Part shown: piece by piece, positions 40,930-53,477 of the stretch | Position numbering within the stretch: the stretch's first letter is position 1 | Layout of the letters: every line of letters begins with the position of its first letter | Assembly (NCBI GenBank): GCA_027886175.1 | Contig: JAJNNQ010000075.1 | Span: 83,369,001-83,433,000 of the forward strand | DNA from: Phylloscopus collybita | Lineage: Eukaryota > Chordata > Aves > Passeriformes > Phylloscopidae | Reading direction: 5' to 3' | Length of the DNA stretch: 64,000 nt | The notes under the pieces: model-generated | What the model saw: only the letters and a program-made list of their open reading frames with translations | What the model was told of the DNA's origin: nothing | Database searches by the model: none | Made by a program: the position numbers and the translations under genes

Positions 40930-41640
40930 CCCTTACGGTGCGTGGGACCCCGTGGGGATCTTGTGTCATTACAGCCGGAGTCTCCTGGGAGCCACCCCCT
41001 TGCCCTCGGGGAAGCAGTTGGGAGGTTAAAATTTAGAAAGTGGTTCTCTGCAGCTAAAAAATGTGCGGTTTCACCCTAACCATAAAATATCTCGAATCAT
41101 TGGGATTAGCCCTTTTCTGCTTTCCCGTGTGCCTTCAATTAGCCGCATGAAAGCGAACCCGCGGCTTTAGGACCGAAAATAGCTGGAGCGAAGTGACGCA
41201 GGCTTCGCCTGAGATGAAAGAGCGGCTTCCAGAAGCCTAATTAAAAGCAACTGAGAAACCAGTACTTGATACAGCCTCTACTCACCTGAAAAAATAAACG
41301 AAGAGCTGCAGCCAGGCTTCGGCGTGGCGTTGTGGGAAAGCGGCTGGAGGGTTTCGCCTGGGTCACGGGAAGGCCCAGCTCCGCCGGAGCACAAAATCTT
41401 TCTGTTTCTGCCTGCCCCGAGTCAGGGGGAGGTCAGCCAGCCAGCCGAGGCCACCGCGCTCCGGCAGGCCTGCTCCGTGCCTTGGGACGGACGGCTGCGG
41501 CACGCATCGGCCACCGCGGCAGTGCCCAGGGCCCCTCTCCTGCCCACCTGTCGTGTCGGCAGGTTAAGGGACAAACGGAGCTCCAGGAAGGTTTTCCAAG
41601 TTTTGCTGCGGGCTTCTGCTTGCAAGCAACCTTATCTGTG
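40930..41640. promoter_or_regulatory. CpG-rich block 2, candidate promoter
   Basis: The densest CpG block in the window, strongest at about 41310-41560. On the minus strand a near-perfect splice donor CAG|GTGAGT (plus-strand ACTCACCTG, 41280-41288) lies just downstream of it, so a minus-strand first exon is possible. The left part includes TGACGCAG and TAATTAAAA motifs. Frames through the block show no domain, so a non-coding transcript is more likely than a protein gene. Confidence 0.45.
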
Positions 41641-43129
41641 AAATGACATCTGGATACAGCTGCCATTTAGAAAAGAGCCAGGCAAGCTGACAGGTTACTA
41701 AAATCACCTTTTCTTTTCTAAAATTCGCTGTCGTTGGTGTCATCCTTGTATTGCTCTGCTCTGTCCCTCTGAGATGCCAGTGGTTTTGTAATTTTGTTCT
41801 TCAATTCAAAATGTTCTTTTCCTCCTTCTAATATCCGTCTTTCAGCTCACATGCACTGAAAATTATTGAGGCAGGGGTAGTGTAAAAATTCTTGCAGGAT
41901 GGTTTAACCACAACTTAAAAGTACTTCTGTGTTCAAGTTCCATATCCTTGGTGTTTGGTCTGTTTCCTGATATTGGTGAAGGATCTTGACTGGGGGAAAA
42001 AACCCCAAACCCTCTATAGAATATGAGTCAATTTTACAACACTGAGTTGGCACTCTTGAACAGCTCAGTTTTTCTTCTGAAAATAAAACTACTTCAAGAT
42101 ACATTTTACTGAAACAAAATGCCTTGAATAAAATACTTGTTTCCCAATAAATTTTTGTCTTGATAGGGTGAAAAAGATATTTTCAGGATGAGGTGAAAAT
42201 GATGAAAGAATTATTGTGTTTTTACCAATGATCTGAAAAACCAAATAGCTTTATGGTTCCATGTTAATTAGGATTGCTATATCTGCAGTAAAGCAGGTAT
42301 GAATCCAAAATTTATACCTTAATGTAAAGAAGTAAGCAGCTGCTTGCAATTTGCATTTGTCACCCCTATGACACAGGCACAGGAATGGGACAGCATAATT
42401 TGAATAGATTTTAAATTCCAGGAGGTTAAAGTGGAAAGAGCAAAGACTAAAAGAAGAGAAAGACTAAAACAAAAGAGCATATTGTCACATGTGTTGTCAC
42501 ACTTATTTGCCCTGGACTTTCCTCCTTCATAGATGAAGCATTTGGTTTCGGTCAGAAATGCTCATATTTTTTGCTAATTTTCATCTTAAGGGAAATGAGA
42601 GGCCAGCTGATCCCTACTGCATGCTTTTGTGTATTTCACAGGTAGCCTGAATGAGGAGCTGGGAAGCTGTCAGGAAACCTTATGTAGGAGCAGCAGTATG
42701 CAGCACAGAAAAACAGGACTCATAACTTCCACCTGATTCAGAATCTGATAAAGTTGATAGAAGTCACTTAGAAGTCATAGCTCAGAGCCCTAAGAAGAGC
42801 CCCCACTGCACTGAAAGGGATCATCACGCCCAGCACAGAGGTTTCTTAAATTACGGAGCTAGGTGAGCTCTAACCCTTTTTATCTTGTTACTGGATAAAT
42901 CAAGTATTTGGGACAAAACCTAAGCAGGCAATCGGCAGATTCTGTGGTAGGGATTTTCTGTGGTGTTGTCTGTAAATGCTGCTTAAACTGTGAGTTAAGT
43001 AGGTACCTTTTTCATTGATATAATGTTCATACTCAGTGGGAACAGATGTGTGTATGATCTGTGACTATGGTGTGTGACTATCTGCTACTCTGATGGAGCT
43101 GCAAATTCAAAATCAAAAGAAACAGTAAA
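41641..43129. other. non-coding sequence
   Basis: No gene or named repeat seen. Confidence 0.5.
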
Positions 43130-43250
43130 TGTTTTAAAAAACCACAAATCCAAAAAACCAAAAAATCCCCAAACAAAGTAAAAAAAACCCCAAAAACACC
43201 CCCCAAAACAAACAAACAAACAAACAAGCCCCCCCACCAAAAAACAGAAA
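43130..43250 (+). repeat. A/C-rich CAAA and CCCCAAAA simple repeat
   Basis: About 120 bases, almost only A and C, including (CAAA)n at about 43209-43228. Same composition as the tract at 31533-31620. Confidence 0.9.
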
Positions 43251-46200
43251 AGAAGTGTTGAGGGTTTTGAGAAACACTTTGGGAGAAGATTTAGGGTGGA
43301 ACCAGCAAACACTGAAAACTCAGTAATAAAATCCAAGGTACTCATGTGTCTAGGGTGTCTGAAGAGACAGAAAAAATACAGATAATTAATCCACACCAAA
43401 GGAAACACAGTCATATGGAGGCAAAACTTGACAGAAAGCACTGCTGTATTTTAAGGGGCTCTGTGAGGAACACTTTTCCTTAGAAATCATTGGAGTAAAA
43501 TATTCTCCTTTCTTGAGTTTGCTGAAGTGTGAAACATTATCCTGAAAGCTGTTTATTTATGAGCCCTCTGCAAGGCATATGGAATTCTCAAGGACATAAT
43601 CTCTCCAGTTCTTGTAAAAATATTTGAAAAGCATTTCAGAGGCCTCACTGCACCTCTCAACCCTCCACTACTGATTTGACAGCCGCGCTTATGGGACAGA
43701 ATCATTTTGGGGCTCTTTTGAAGATGCACACCGGAGATGAAATTTTTGCCTGCTTTTTTCCCTGCAGCAATCAACATGAAAAGGGTTCAGCCTATGCAGT
43801 GAAGCCTGAAATCAGCAAAGAGCATTAGACTCGCAATTTTAAAGTGTAACTTTTGTGTTTATGGGTATCATTTCTAGAAGCATGCCTAGAGAAAAATTAC
43901 AATTGGTCCTAAGTAGGACCAGACAAGGATAAGAAGCAGAAATATGAAGGAATAATCTTAAAGATTTTTCTTGAGGCAGTTACCTTTTAATTTTAGTAAA
44001 AAAAATTGATTTGCTACTGAAAGATTTCATTTTGAATTATTCAACTTTCAAAGAAACGTTCTCTAGAAAATATTAATAATTTCAGCTAGCACTCAGGTGT
44101 GAAATAAGGCTTATGTTTAAATGGGAATATATTAACTGCCTTTATTTCTAAAATATTAGACCATATAAATGATCAAATTTATTATATTCCTCAGCTGGGA
44201 TTTTTTGAATGCTTTTTACTCTTGACATCAAGAAAAATCTGCTTTGTAATTGCTCTGTTGTTCTTTATATGAATGTCTGATTTACAAGTGAGGGATTGCT
44301 TGGGGGAGAGATGAGGTGGGAAAAAGAACTTTTGTGTATGACCGAGAGTGAGGAATAAATGGATATGTGATGAGGCACATATTTTAAAGGCAAAGTTTTT
44401 TAGTAAGAAAAAATTGCTAGTAGTTCTGTAAGGTAGTCATTGTGAGTAGTCCTAATATTTTAAAAATAAATATAAAGATTCAGCTAAGGAAGGAGGTGTA
44501 TCATCTAAGCTGTCTGAATTGCATTTTAAAAAATCATCATTGCCCAATCTAGCATCATTGCTCTAATCTTCTATTTACAAAGTTGGAGAACAGTGTGTGC
44601 TTCATAGAATAGTTCTCTCTTGTGTGTTTACTAATCCTTTGATAACAGTGCTAATAGAACCACATCACTTAATTTCAGCTTTCAGGTGTTAGTTTTATTA
44701 ATGTAATTGCCATTCTCTAAGAGATTTCAACAAAACTTTTTGGCGCTTAAATCCTTTACCAGCTTTTTCTAAAGCTGAATTGTCATTTGCTTATAAAGTG
44801 TCACTGTATGTCTTGAAAAATAAAAATTAATTTGGGAACAAAAGGCCCTATTCAATGTTCCTAACATTCTTGTGAAACAAATTTCATATTGACTTCAGCT
44901 GCAGTCAACAGATTTTTCTGTGAAAAGCACAGGGGATCTAAATTAGATCCAGAAAAGTAACTTTTAACGGGATAAGTTCCCTTAAAACTCTCTGTGAAGA
45001 AGCAGATGGCTCTGCTGCTCTCTTTCTCCCATGGCTTTCTCCCCCAGACCTCTGCCTGCCTCATCCAGACCCTGATTTTCAGAAACATTAAAACCCATCC
45101 ACTGCAGCAAAGATTAACACAAGATTTGGATGCTTAGCAGCATCTTGAGACTGGACACATTCAGAACATTGTGCAAAGTGAAATTATTAACTTCAAATGA
45201 CTACTGACCAGGCCTGTCTGGAGGAGCAGAATTTGTGCAAGGATGCCCAGTTGCCCATGGGATTTCTCTGCGCTGCTAGGGATATTGGGAGCAGGACTTC
45301 TGTGTTGGCTGCTGTGTAGAGGCTTCCTGGGAAGCTGGCAATTCTGACAGGGATGGGGGAGAGGTCTGCTGTAAGGAGAGCAGGTGACAGAACCTAAAGA
45401 ATAAAGAAGTTAAGCTGAATAGCCCAAGGCAGATGTTATTCTGCATTTGGAGGCCATTGGTGTGACAGGGAGCAAGTAGATCTGCCTCTCCACTTGGACC
45501 TTCACAGCCCCATCAGCTTCACAGGTGAAGCCAGGAAAGAGGGGAATGTGCTGCCCACACCTCCATCTACCTAATTTAACACTAGAAGGGTTACAGGCTG
45601 CTGTGTTTCCCAAACTGCTAAAAGATATCTTCACCACTTGTTTTATTCCTCACAGGTTTCTTTGGGCACTAGAGGCATGGTGGTAACAGGAAGATCTTGC
45701 ACTTGATTACATGCTGGGGTGTCAAAATTACCCTATATTTTTCTTTGCCTAGTCTAAATTCTATTAATTAGAGTCCAAAGATGAAAAGATTAATTTTTTT
45801 TTCAACTCACCTCTTACTTCCCTCCTCTCTAGTGTCTTCTCCAGTAAGGAAAAACAGGAGAGAAATTTACTCCTCCCAGGAGGCAACTTATTCATTACAC
45901 GACTCAGCATGGGGGCAAAAACTGAAGTTAAAATTTAATTTTAATGTCACTAAATTAAGCCACTAAATTACCTTCTTAAAATGAGCTTGGTAATCCAAGA
46001 GGCAAAATCTCTCTCTCTGGGCTTAATTGAGAAAACAATCAGATCTAGATAAAGCCAGATTTTGCCAGAAGACACAGTCCAGAGCACATTGAAAGAAACC
46101 TAATCTTCAAAAACAGAAGCAAGAGAAGATTGTTATGAAAAGGTGTCTTTTCCAGGTTTCTCTGGTATTTCTGTGGAAACTCTTGCAACTGCCATGTGGA

Positions 46201-46549
46201 GGGAGGTTCATGAAATGTGAATCAAATCGATGGTGCCTATTGCACAGGCTGGGATCTCCTGAGCAAAGCCCTGATGTGCTGAAGGCAGAGCCCTGGGACA
46301 GAGGTGTCCTCTGTGGGCACCGTGCTCACTCTGTCATAGTGCCCCACAAATCCATCCCCTTCACTGGGGAAGGAGCAAGGCAGAGCATGGAAATATTCCT
46401 GTGGTAGTGTGTCCTAAAAATCAGTTTGAGGCCCCTGCTTTTCTGCTGGGGTCAGGATTGAGATTTGGTCCCCAGGTGTGCATGTCTTTTGGGCTGTCTG
46501 AGAGCTGAAAGCATCAAGGGAACACCACAGTGGAAAGTCAGTTGTGAGG

Positions 46550-46550
<1 letters not shown>
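43251..46550. other. non-coding sequence
   Basis: The stretch at about 43.9-44.8 kb is AT-rich and repeat-free. No gene seen. Confidence 0.5.

Positions 46551-46580
<30 letters not shown>
46551..46580 (+). repeat. poly(T) run, 30 bases
   Basis: Uninterrupted T homopolymer. A second T16 run lies at 46917-46932. Confidence 0.95.
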
Positions 46581-49500
46581 CCCTAAACCCCTTCATTTAT
46601 TCATGTTTCCTGTAGGTTTGCCTGGTGTTACCCAGTGGAGGAGCTCCCCAGGCCAGTCTGGGAGCGGGGAGTGTTGATCCAGCTGGGCCTGGCAGCCTGA
46701 GCAGCCATTCCCTGCAACAAACCAGCAATTGTTTGGTGGCCCTGGGGGCCCCAGGGAGTTTCTGTGCCCCACAGGCAGGGGATGGGTGGAACAGGGCAGG
46801 GGGCTCCTGTAACCCCCCCTTCCAAAGGCGGTACCTTCAGTCACACCATGTCACTGTCCTGCTTCCACTCACTTCTGGTCTTCCCTTTTCTTTTTTTCTG
46901 TTTCATCTCATGAAACTTTTTTTTTTTTTTTTGAACTTTGCATTCCGAAAACTATTTACTTTTTATACAATACCATAAAATAGCTGTCTCCTTATCTGTT
47001 CACTTTCTACAGCTCTAGAGACATCAGCAGGGAGTGCAGCCCCAGTGGGAATTTATTTCCCTTCTTTCTCTTCCAGTGACAGAAAAGAAGCACTGGCACA
47101 TTTTCGAGCAGATTTTATCTGATAAACTGGCAGCACAAAGTGTTTTGGTTGTTGTTCTTACTTTCCATACATCTCATACTTTTTTGTGTGTGTCAGCATG
47201 ATGAAGTCTTCCAGGAAACTGTGACTCCCCCCAGTCCCCTAAGAAAGGGCTACAACCAAGCAACGACATGGCAATCATTATTTTGTTAATGGGTATGTGT
47301 GTGAGAGTGTGTGCTGGTGAGACATGCAGAGTTTGGACGGGATGGGGAGAGAATTAAATACCATACATGCCTACAGCAATAAGAGGCTTCTGTCTTAATG
47401 CACAGCTAGAATTTGTGGAGAATGTAAGTCACTTAAATTTCAACAAAATAGCGAATTTTGTTTACTTGCACAGCAGATCACAAGCATTACATGCAAGATG
47501 TATTGTTTATCCTTTATGTTTAGTGATTAGGAAATTCTTCTTTCTTCCCAAGCTGGAGGAAGTGGTCTGCAGGGAATAAAAGGCATCTCTTTCAAGCTAT
47601 ACAAAGTCTAGTGCATTTTGCAAGGAAAGGTAGTTCTTCCAAAAACCACTTCATACTTTCTCAATGCTGCCTGCTGGAATGACTATCACATAGGCCAACT
47701 GGCAACTATTCATCTGCATTCTTAATTCAGTGGGGAGTGAAAGAAGGAAAACATTTTTATAAGACTGCTTAAAAATTATATGCGAGGGAAACAATTAAAA
47801 AAAAGTGTGCAGCCATTTTCTCGATGGTGCAGAAATGCCATATCCAATGACCAATTTAAATGGGCCAATTTTCTCCAACTGGTTTTATTGCACAAAACCT
47901 GCCAGGCAGACAGAAAGCTAAATGGTGAAGTGTTTCATTTTAATGTAACTTTAATTTAACAATGGTGCCAGAAATACCCAGACAGGTTTATAGTGAACAA
48001 ATTATACTATTCTTCTACTCCTCTTCTGGCTGCCCCCAGATGACAGTCAGGTTTTTGTAGACTGGTTAGTTGGAATCAGGTTGGAACTGGTTTGGATTTA
48101 AAATCTACCAAACTTTCTTAGGACCCAAGGTTTCAACTTTAAACCTTCAGTTGCTTTGTCTCTGGGCATATTCAGGCCACTAACTTCAAGGGGCTCTTTA
48201 TTGCTTTATAGTATATACGTCAGAGACTATTTTCACTATTGGTCTCTCTATGCTTAATTTTTTGTAGCATTTTGGCATTGCAAAAATAACAGTGTACAGA
48301 GCTAAGTGCCATAAAAAAAAGCATCAGCAAATGGAGTTTTTCTGGAACACATGAATGGTATGAAACTTCTCCATCTGTAACTGTCTCCAGCCTGTACTAT
48401 GATTTACTCTGTGCTCTCATTGTAAGAACATGTGAGAACAACAGCCTTTTTAATATGCTTAACTTTCTTCTGGAGGTGAGGGAGGAGTGTCCAAGGTATA
48501 ATGAAAAAAAGTAATTGTTCAATTGTAATAATACTGCTGAGTCAGGTTGTCTTGTAACATGCCTACAAGGTCAGGCTAAAATGGCAGCGGTGTTCCTGTT
48601 TGGCTTTAAATCTGGGATTTATAAATTTCCCTGTGCCCTGACTCACAAAGTGGAGATGGGGTTTTCAGATGGGGAGAGGCTGAATCCCCCATTCACCCTC
48701 TGCCTGGCAGATGGAGGAGCTGCTCAGCAGCTGCTGAACACTTTACAGCATGGTATTTCAAGGTAAATCCTTACCAGTCCCGCTTTGCCTTTCAGTGCCC
48801 CTCTTGAAATTGCACCAAGGGAGAGGTTTGCTTATGCAAAGAGGAACCCACCTGACACGTAGGATGACAAAAACTTTCTGAGGTTATTTTCTTCTCAGCT
48901 GCAACAGGCATGCCAGCCCTACATGAATTAGAGTCCCAAGGCTGACCAGCGAAACCTTCAGGTGTATCTTACAGGGTAAATATGCAGGTGTTCCTTGATG
49001 GTTTCTCTGAATTATACACATTTCCAAGTGTGGAAAAAATCTCTTACCAGTACCCAGGAGCTTACTCCAGGTAAGCTGGGAGTCCTCAAAGAGAAAGACT
49101 GGTTTTGGTTGGTGCTTCAGCACAGCTAGAATAGAGGGGATGCAAAGGACAGGGTAGGGAGAAAAATACATACATATATTTTTTAAGTCAAAGTAACAGC
49201 AAGAATGGACTAAAGCAGGGGTCAGTGTTAGGAACTGGATAAAAATTCATGCATCTGTAGTGCATCTTTTCCATGCTTTTCACAAAGAATATAGGTGAGG
49301 CTGGGATACTCTGGTTTCACTCTTACCTGTGCTTCTCAGGTTGATAAGGCTGCTCCCCTTTATGAGAAATGGTGATAAATAGCTCAGTATCAGTACCTCA
49401 CACAAGCATTTCTGATTTAGTGTATTTATATGGATCAGGTAAATACCTGAATAGTCTGAACAATTTTTCACAGAGCTCTCCAGCAAGGTTAGCTGTTTCT

Positions 49501-50351
49501 GAGCACAAAACTAAAGGACCAAGGTTGCTAATTGGCTGTGCATCTTATCCAAGTCAACCAGTGAGGATCAGCTGGTTTTGAGGAAAAAGGGATCTAGAAT
49601 AATAAAAATAATCTCTAGAAGCGATAGGATGATATTTTCTAATATAATCCATAAACAAAATACATACTGAGTCACAGTCTGTGATTATTTGAGGTCTAAG
49701 AAAATGAAATAGGAAATTAAATCAGTTGAAAGTATGTGAAATTCCTCAGACCACAAGATTGCACCATTCTTAAAGAAACCAAACAAAATACATTCTAAAA
49801 TCCATTTCCTTCTACCTTTCCTTTTCTGTCATACCTTGAAATTTGCTGACTTTTGAATAAGTGCTTGTTACTGTAGCAGTGTTGCCTAACTTAGAAATAT
49901 TAAATTTTTCATGGCCATTTTTCTACAGAAAGAAATGTATGGTAAACAAACAATCATATTGTGACTTTCTGGCTATCTAATGTTGTACAAATAGATAATT
50001 TCTTCCCAAAACTCACTTCTGATGTACTTCACACCTTTTAAATATTATAAATCATTTGAACACCAATACTATTTCAAAAAGTAATTATGTTTGTGTTTAC
50101 CCTTAAAGATCTGTTTTAAAAATGGAGAAAAGTAAAATCTCTGGGGAGGTTTAAATTCAGTGGATTTCTGGGCAAGGGGTGGTGTGGAAGGAAATTCTCT
50201 AAGCATCTCCTAGAATTAAAACTACTCAGAAAACATCTGTATAATACTACTGACATGTATTCCTCCATAGAATAAGCAAATGTATTTTTCATTCTTTCCG
50301 CACTTATCATGTATCCTGCCATTTCTATTATCTTTCTGATGTATTAAACCA
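46581..50351. other. non-coding sequence
   Basis: No gene or named repeat. The block at about 47.7-48.0 kb is repeat-free and rich in TTTAAT, CCAAT and TTTATTG motifs, like many conserved non-coding elements. Confidence 0.5.
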
Positions 50352-50750
50352 GATCTTTTTCTTTTCCCGTTTTTATTTTATTGAACAAAAATGTGTACAA
50401 AATAAAAAGAAAAAAAAATATATTTGAAATTTACAGAATTACACACAAAACTCGTGTGATATATAAAGAGCAAAAGATAAACAGCGCAAGAAAGAAAATC
50501 TAGAAAACAGAACCTCTAAAAAAAGGCTTTATTCAAACCCATTTTTTAAAATTCTTTAGTTTTTAAAAAGTGTTTCTGTTGAAGTTTTTGTGTTCTTTCT
50601 GCTTATATGTCCTATCTGTGGATGTGATGTATTTCAACCAGTTTAAATAGATTGAGCTGGGGATTTTTTTTCTTGGTACTTTAAATTTTTTGCTTTTATT
50701 GTTAGACTGTGGCTGTTGGAAAATATTTGGTGGAAAGAAAGATGAGAAAG
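50352..50750 (-). terminator. candidate 3' end of a minus-strand transcript
   Basis: On the minus strand this AT-rich block ends in two overlapping AATAAA signals (plus-strand TTTATT at 50372-50377 and 50377-50382), with a third AATAAA at 50528-50533 upstream. TTTTGTACACATTTTTGTTC just before them resembles a typical 3' UTR end. No coding sequence precedes it, so a lncRNA is the likelier source. Inference only. Confidence 0.3.
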
Positions 50751-52251
50751 GTAAAGAGGAAAAGCATACATCACTGTAAAACAGCTTACTGAAAAAACAG
50801 TGAAGTACTGATATTTTGGTTTTTAAATGAATTCTGCCTTGTTTTATGTTAGCTAAGAAAACAGAAAGGAGTTAGGAAAAATTGTTCTGAACTGATGTGA
50901 GCATTAGAACGGGTTTTGAGAGAAGGCAAGTGACAAACTGTGGTTGGTGGTGTTGTGTCAGCTGCAGCACAAAGGCTGAATGAATCACCCCATGTTACTC
51001 TGCTGCTGTGATCCCCAGATCCCACAGGTGTAGGGGCACTGACTTGCTTGCAGGGCTTTATCCTTTCCTTGTCTCCTCAGCCTGCCCATGGTGACTGATG
51101 CTCTGATCTTCCCCCTGCTGCTCTTCAGCCAGGGACACTCGTACCCATGACTTGGAAGGCAAAAATCCCCAAACTCAACGACTTTCCCTTTGCTCTGACC
51201 ATTCCCCAAAGATCCTGCTGAGGGCCCAAGAAACACTGCTGATGCTAATTTGATGGTGACCTTGTGGTGAGCTGGCTTTGCCACCCTGTGAACTTTGTCA
51301 GCTTAGAGAGGGCCCTGCTGTGTGCACAACCACCTAAACAAGGCTGGAGTGGGTGGAGGGGAGCATGCCACCAATAGAAATTAGGGCTGTTTTCCTTTTT
51401 GATTTTTCCCATTCTTTTCTGTGATTGGCAGCCTAGAGAAACACCACAAGAATGAGGAGAATTTTGGTAGGTCGGGTGCAAAGGGGAGGCAGGATGTCAG
51501 AATGGGTGAAAGATAAGAAGCTGCATTTGCTTAGAGTTTGGGAAAGTTGGACTGGAAGTTTGAGGAACAACTGGGAGGAGGTGTTCAGGGCAGCAAGAGT
51601 GGAGATCAGCAATCACTTTTGTACTACCCAGTCACAAAGAATGCTGTCATGATTCATGCCTTACTTCCATCTGTAGGAAATTGCATTTAGGAGGCTTAGG
51701 AATCCCACAAAGATGTCAGTCTCCATTTGCCAAATGCTGCTGTAGGGAGCCCCATAAACCCCTGAAGACCATGAGAAGAGGTTCTTCAGATGCTCTAAAG
51801 CACCCAAGGGACCTAGAAGTGACTGAAGGAGGCACCTGAATACTCCATGGCTTTCCATCTCCCTTGGCTTGTCTGAGAATGTGACACTCACAGAAGTAGT
51901 TCCCAAAAGTAATTAGCTCCTCTGATTTATGACCAGTGTTCTTGCCAGCATCCTTTTTTGGGAGGTCACTCATGCAGTTGGGAACTGTGCAGAAATGCTT
52001 GCTCAATGCTTGCTCAGAACAGCAAGGTGTAATATCCTCATTACATAGCACTTCAAAGTGAATTCCTCTCAGACCCCAAGTACACAGATGGAGAATGCAA
52101 ATAGGGTGTCTCTTTTGAGAGTTAGTTTGTTAAATTTTAGCTATTGAATATTGGAGAAATGGGTAGTCATTGCAATTAGCACTTTCTTGACCTTTCATAT
52201 CAGAAAGCACAGTTCTCTTGTGTTATAAATTTAGGAGAGGGAACACTCAAC
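50751..52251. other. non-coding sequence
   Basis: No gene or named repeat seen. Confidence 0.5.

Positions 52252-52277
<26 letters not shown>
52252..52277 (+). repeat. poly(T) run, 26 bases
   Basis: Uninterrupted T homopolymer. Confidence 0.95.
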
Positions 52278-52282
<5 letters not shown>

Positions 52283-53445
52283 GCTAACGTATAAAACATT
52301 CTAAGGGAATTTCAGTAATTTTTTTCCTCAAGTAAGACACCCTCCTCTGCAAGAAAATATACAGATGTTTTATATTTTTATATCATTATAGTTTTGGAAA
52401 ATATGGAGAAATACTTACGAAAAAATGCCAACAGTATCATTCTTTTATTCATTTTTCAGACCTAGGCTAGGGAGTTGCTTTCATGCAATTTAAAAATATC
52501 TGTGTGAAGATTATTGTTTTATAAAAGGGTGTTTGCTTGATTAATTTTTTTAAGGTAGGGCTATCTGCATTTAGATGGCATGACAAACATAAGTCACAAA
52601 TGTAATTTGTTAATCTTCATGGCAGGTGAAACTTCTTACAAAATGAGACATAAGAGATGCCGCTGCAAGGAAAAATGATTGGCAAAGCAAAGTACAACTA
52701 AAATGGGAAAAGGACACCTGGAAAATAGATAACAGAAGAGAAAAAACCCTGCTCCATGCCTTTTCCTGAACATTCCTCAAATGAGGACTTACAAGTGCTT
52801 TTCTAGAGAGGGTGATGGAGATGAACAGCTCTTTGCAGCCAAGTCCTCTTGCCAGCCTGTGCTATGCCCAGGCAGAAAGGTGTGGAGAACTCACAGCAGC
52901 CTCTCTGCAACTAATTTACAGGGACACTGGAGATATGTGACAGGCAGGGTTGAGAAGAGTTCACCTCCCCACTTTCTTTCTCTTTTTTTTCCCCCCCCTT
53001 TTTTTTTTCTTTTTACATCAGAACACATGCAGAGAAATATCTGATTGCACTAATAGCTTTATTACTTTTAGCATGTACTCACTTAGCCAAACAGGTGAAA
53101 CTGATTTGTGCCAGGTTTTTACGAGCCCAAGGGCCAAGCTAGCAAAACGGGAGTTTTGTGTGACAGGGCCCAGCTTCTTCTGGTTCTCATCCCAGTTTGA
53201 AATTTGTGAGAAAATTCAATTTGAGCAAAGCACCCTTTTCAACTCTGAGACAAGCTCGCGGCCACCTGAATCAAAACCAGATGTACTTATCAGGCCTAAA
53301 GATAACAAATAGCGGCTTGAGATCCTGTCAGCAGAGGACCACCGGAGCAAGCGCTACAGAACTCGCTTGCCTCATGAAATTCTAGCACGATGCATATTAA
53401 TGCTCACCAGATCTGGAGTCAAGCCTCCTCAGCTCCTTTTCCGTG
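52278..53445. other. non-coding sequence
   Basis: Contains a C/T-rich run at 52975-53013. The stretch 53020-53440 is repeat-free with scattered CpGs and may be a conserved element. No gene seen. Confidence 0.5.
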
Positions 53446-53477
53446 CCCCGCCCCCGCCCCCCCCCCCCCCCCCCGCC
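53446..53477 (+). repeat. poly(C) run with three G interruptions
   Basis: Nearly 30 Cs broken by single Gs. The minus strand is a G-run able to form G-quadruplexes. Confidence 0.95.

Noticed and set aside
41324..41666. Overlapping frames of about 65 to 105 codons on both strands in CpG block 2
   Set aside because: Open frames are expected in GC-rich DNA; no motif and no similarity to GMDS exon 1 as I remember it.
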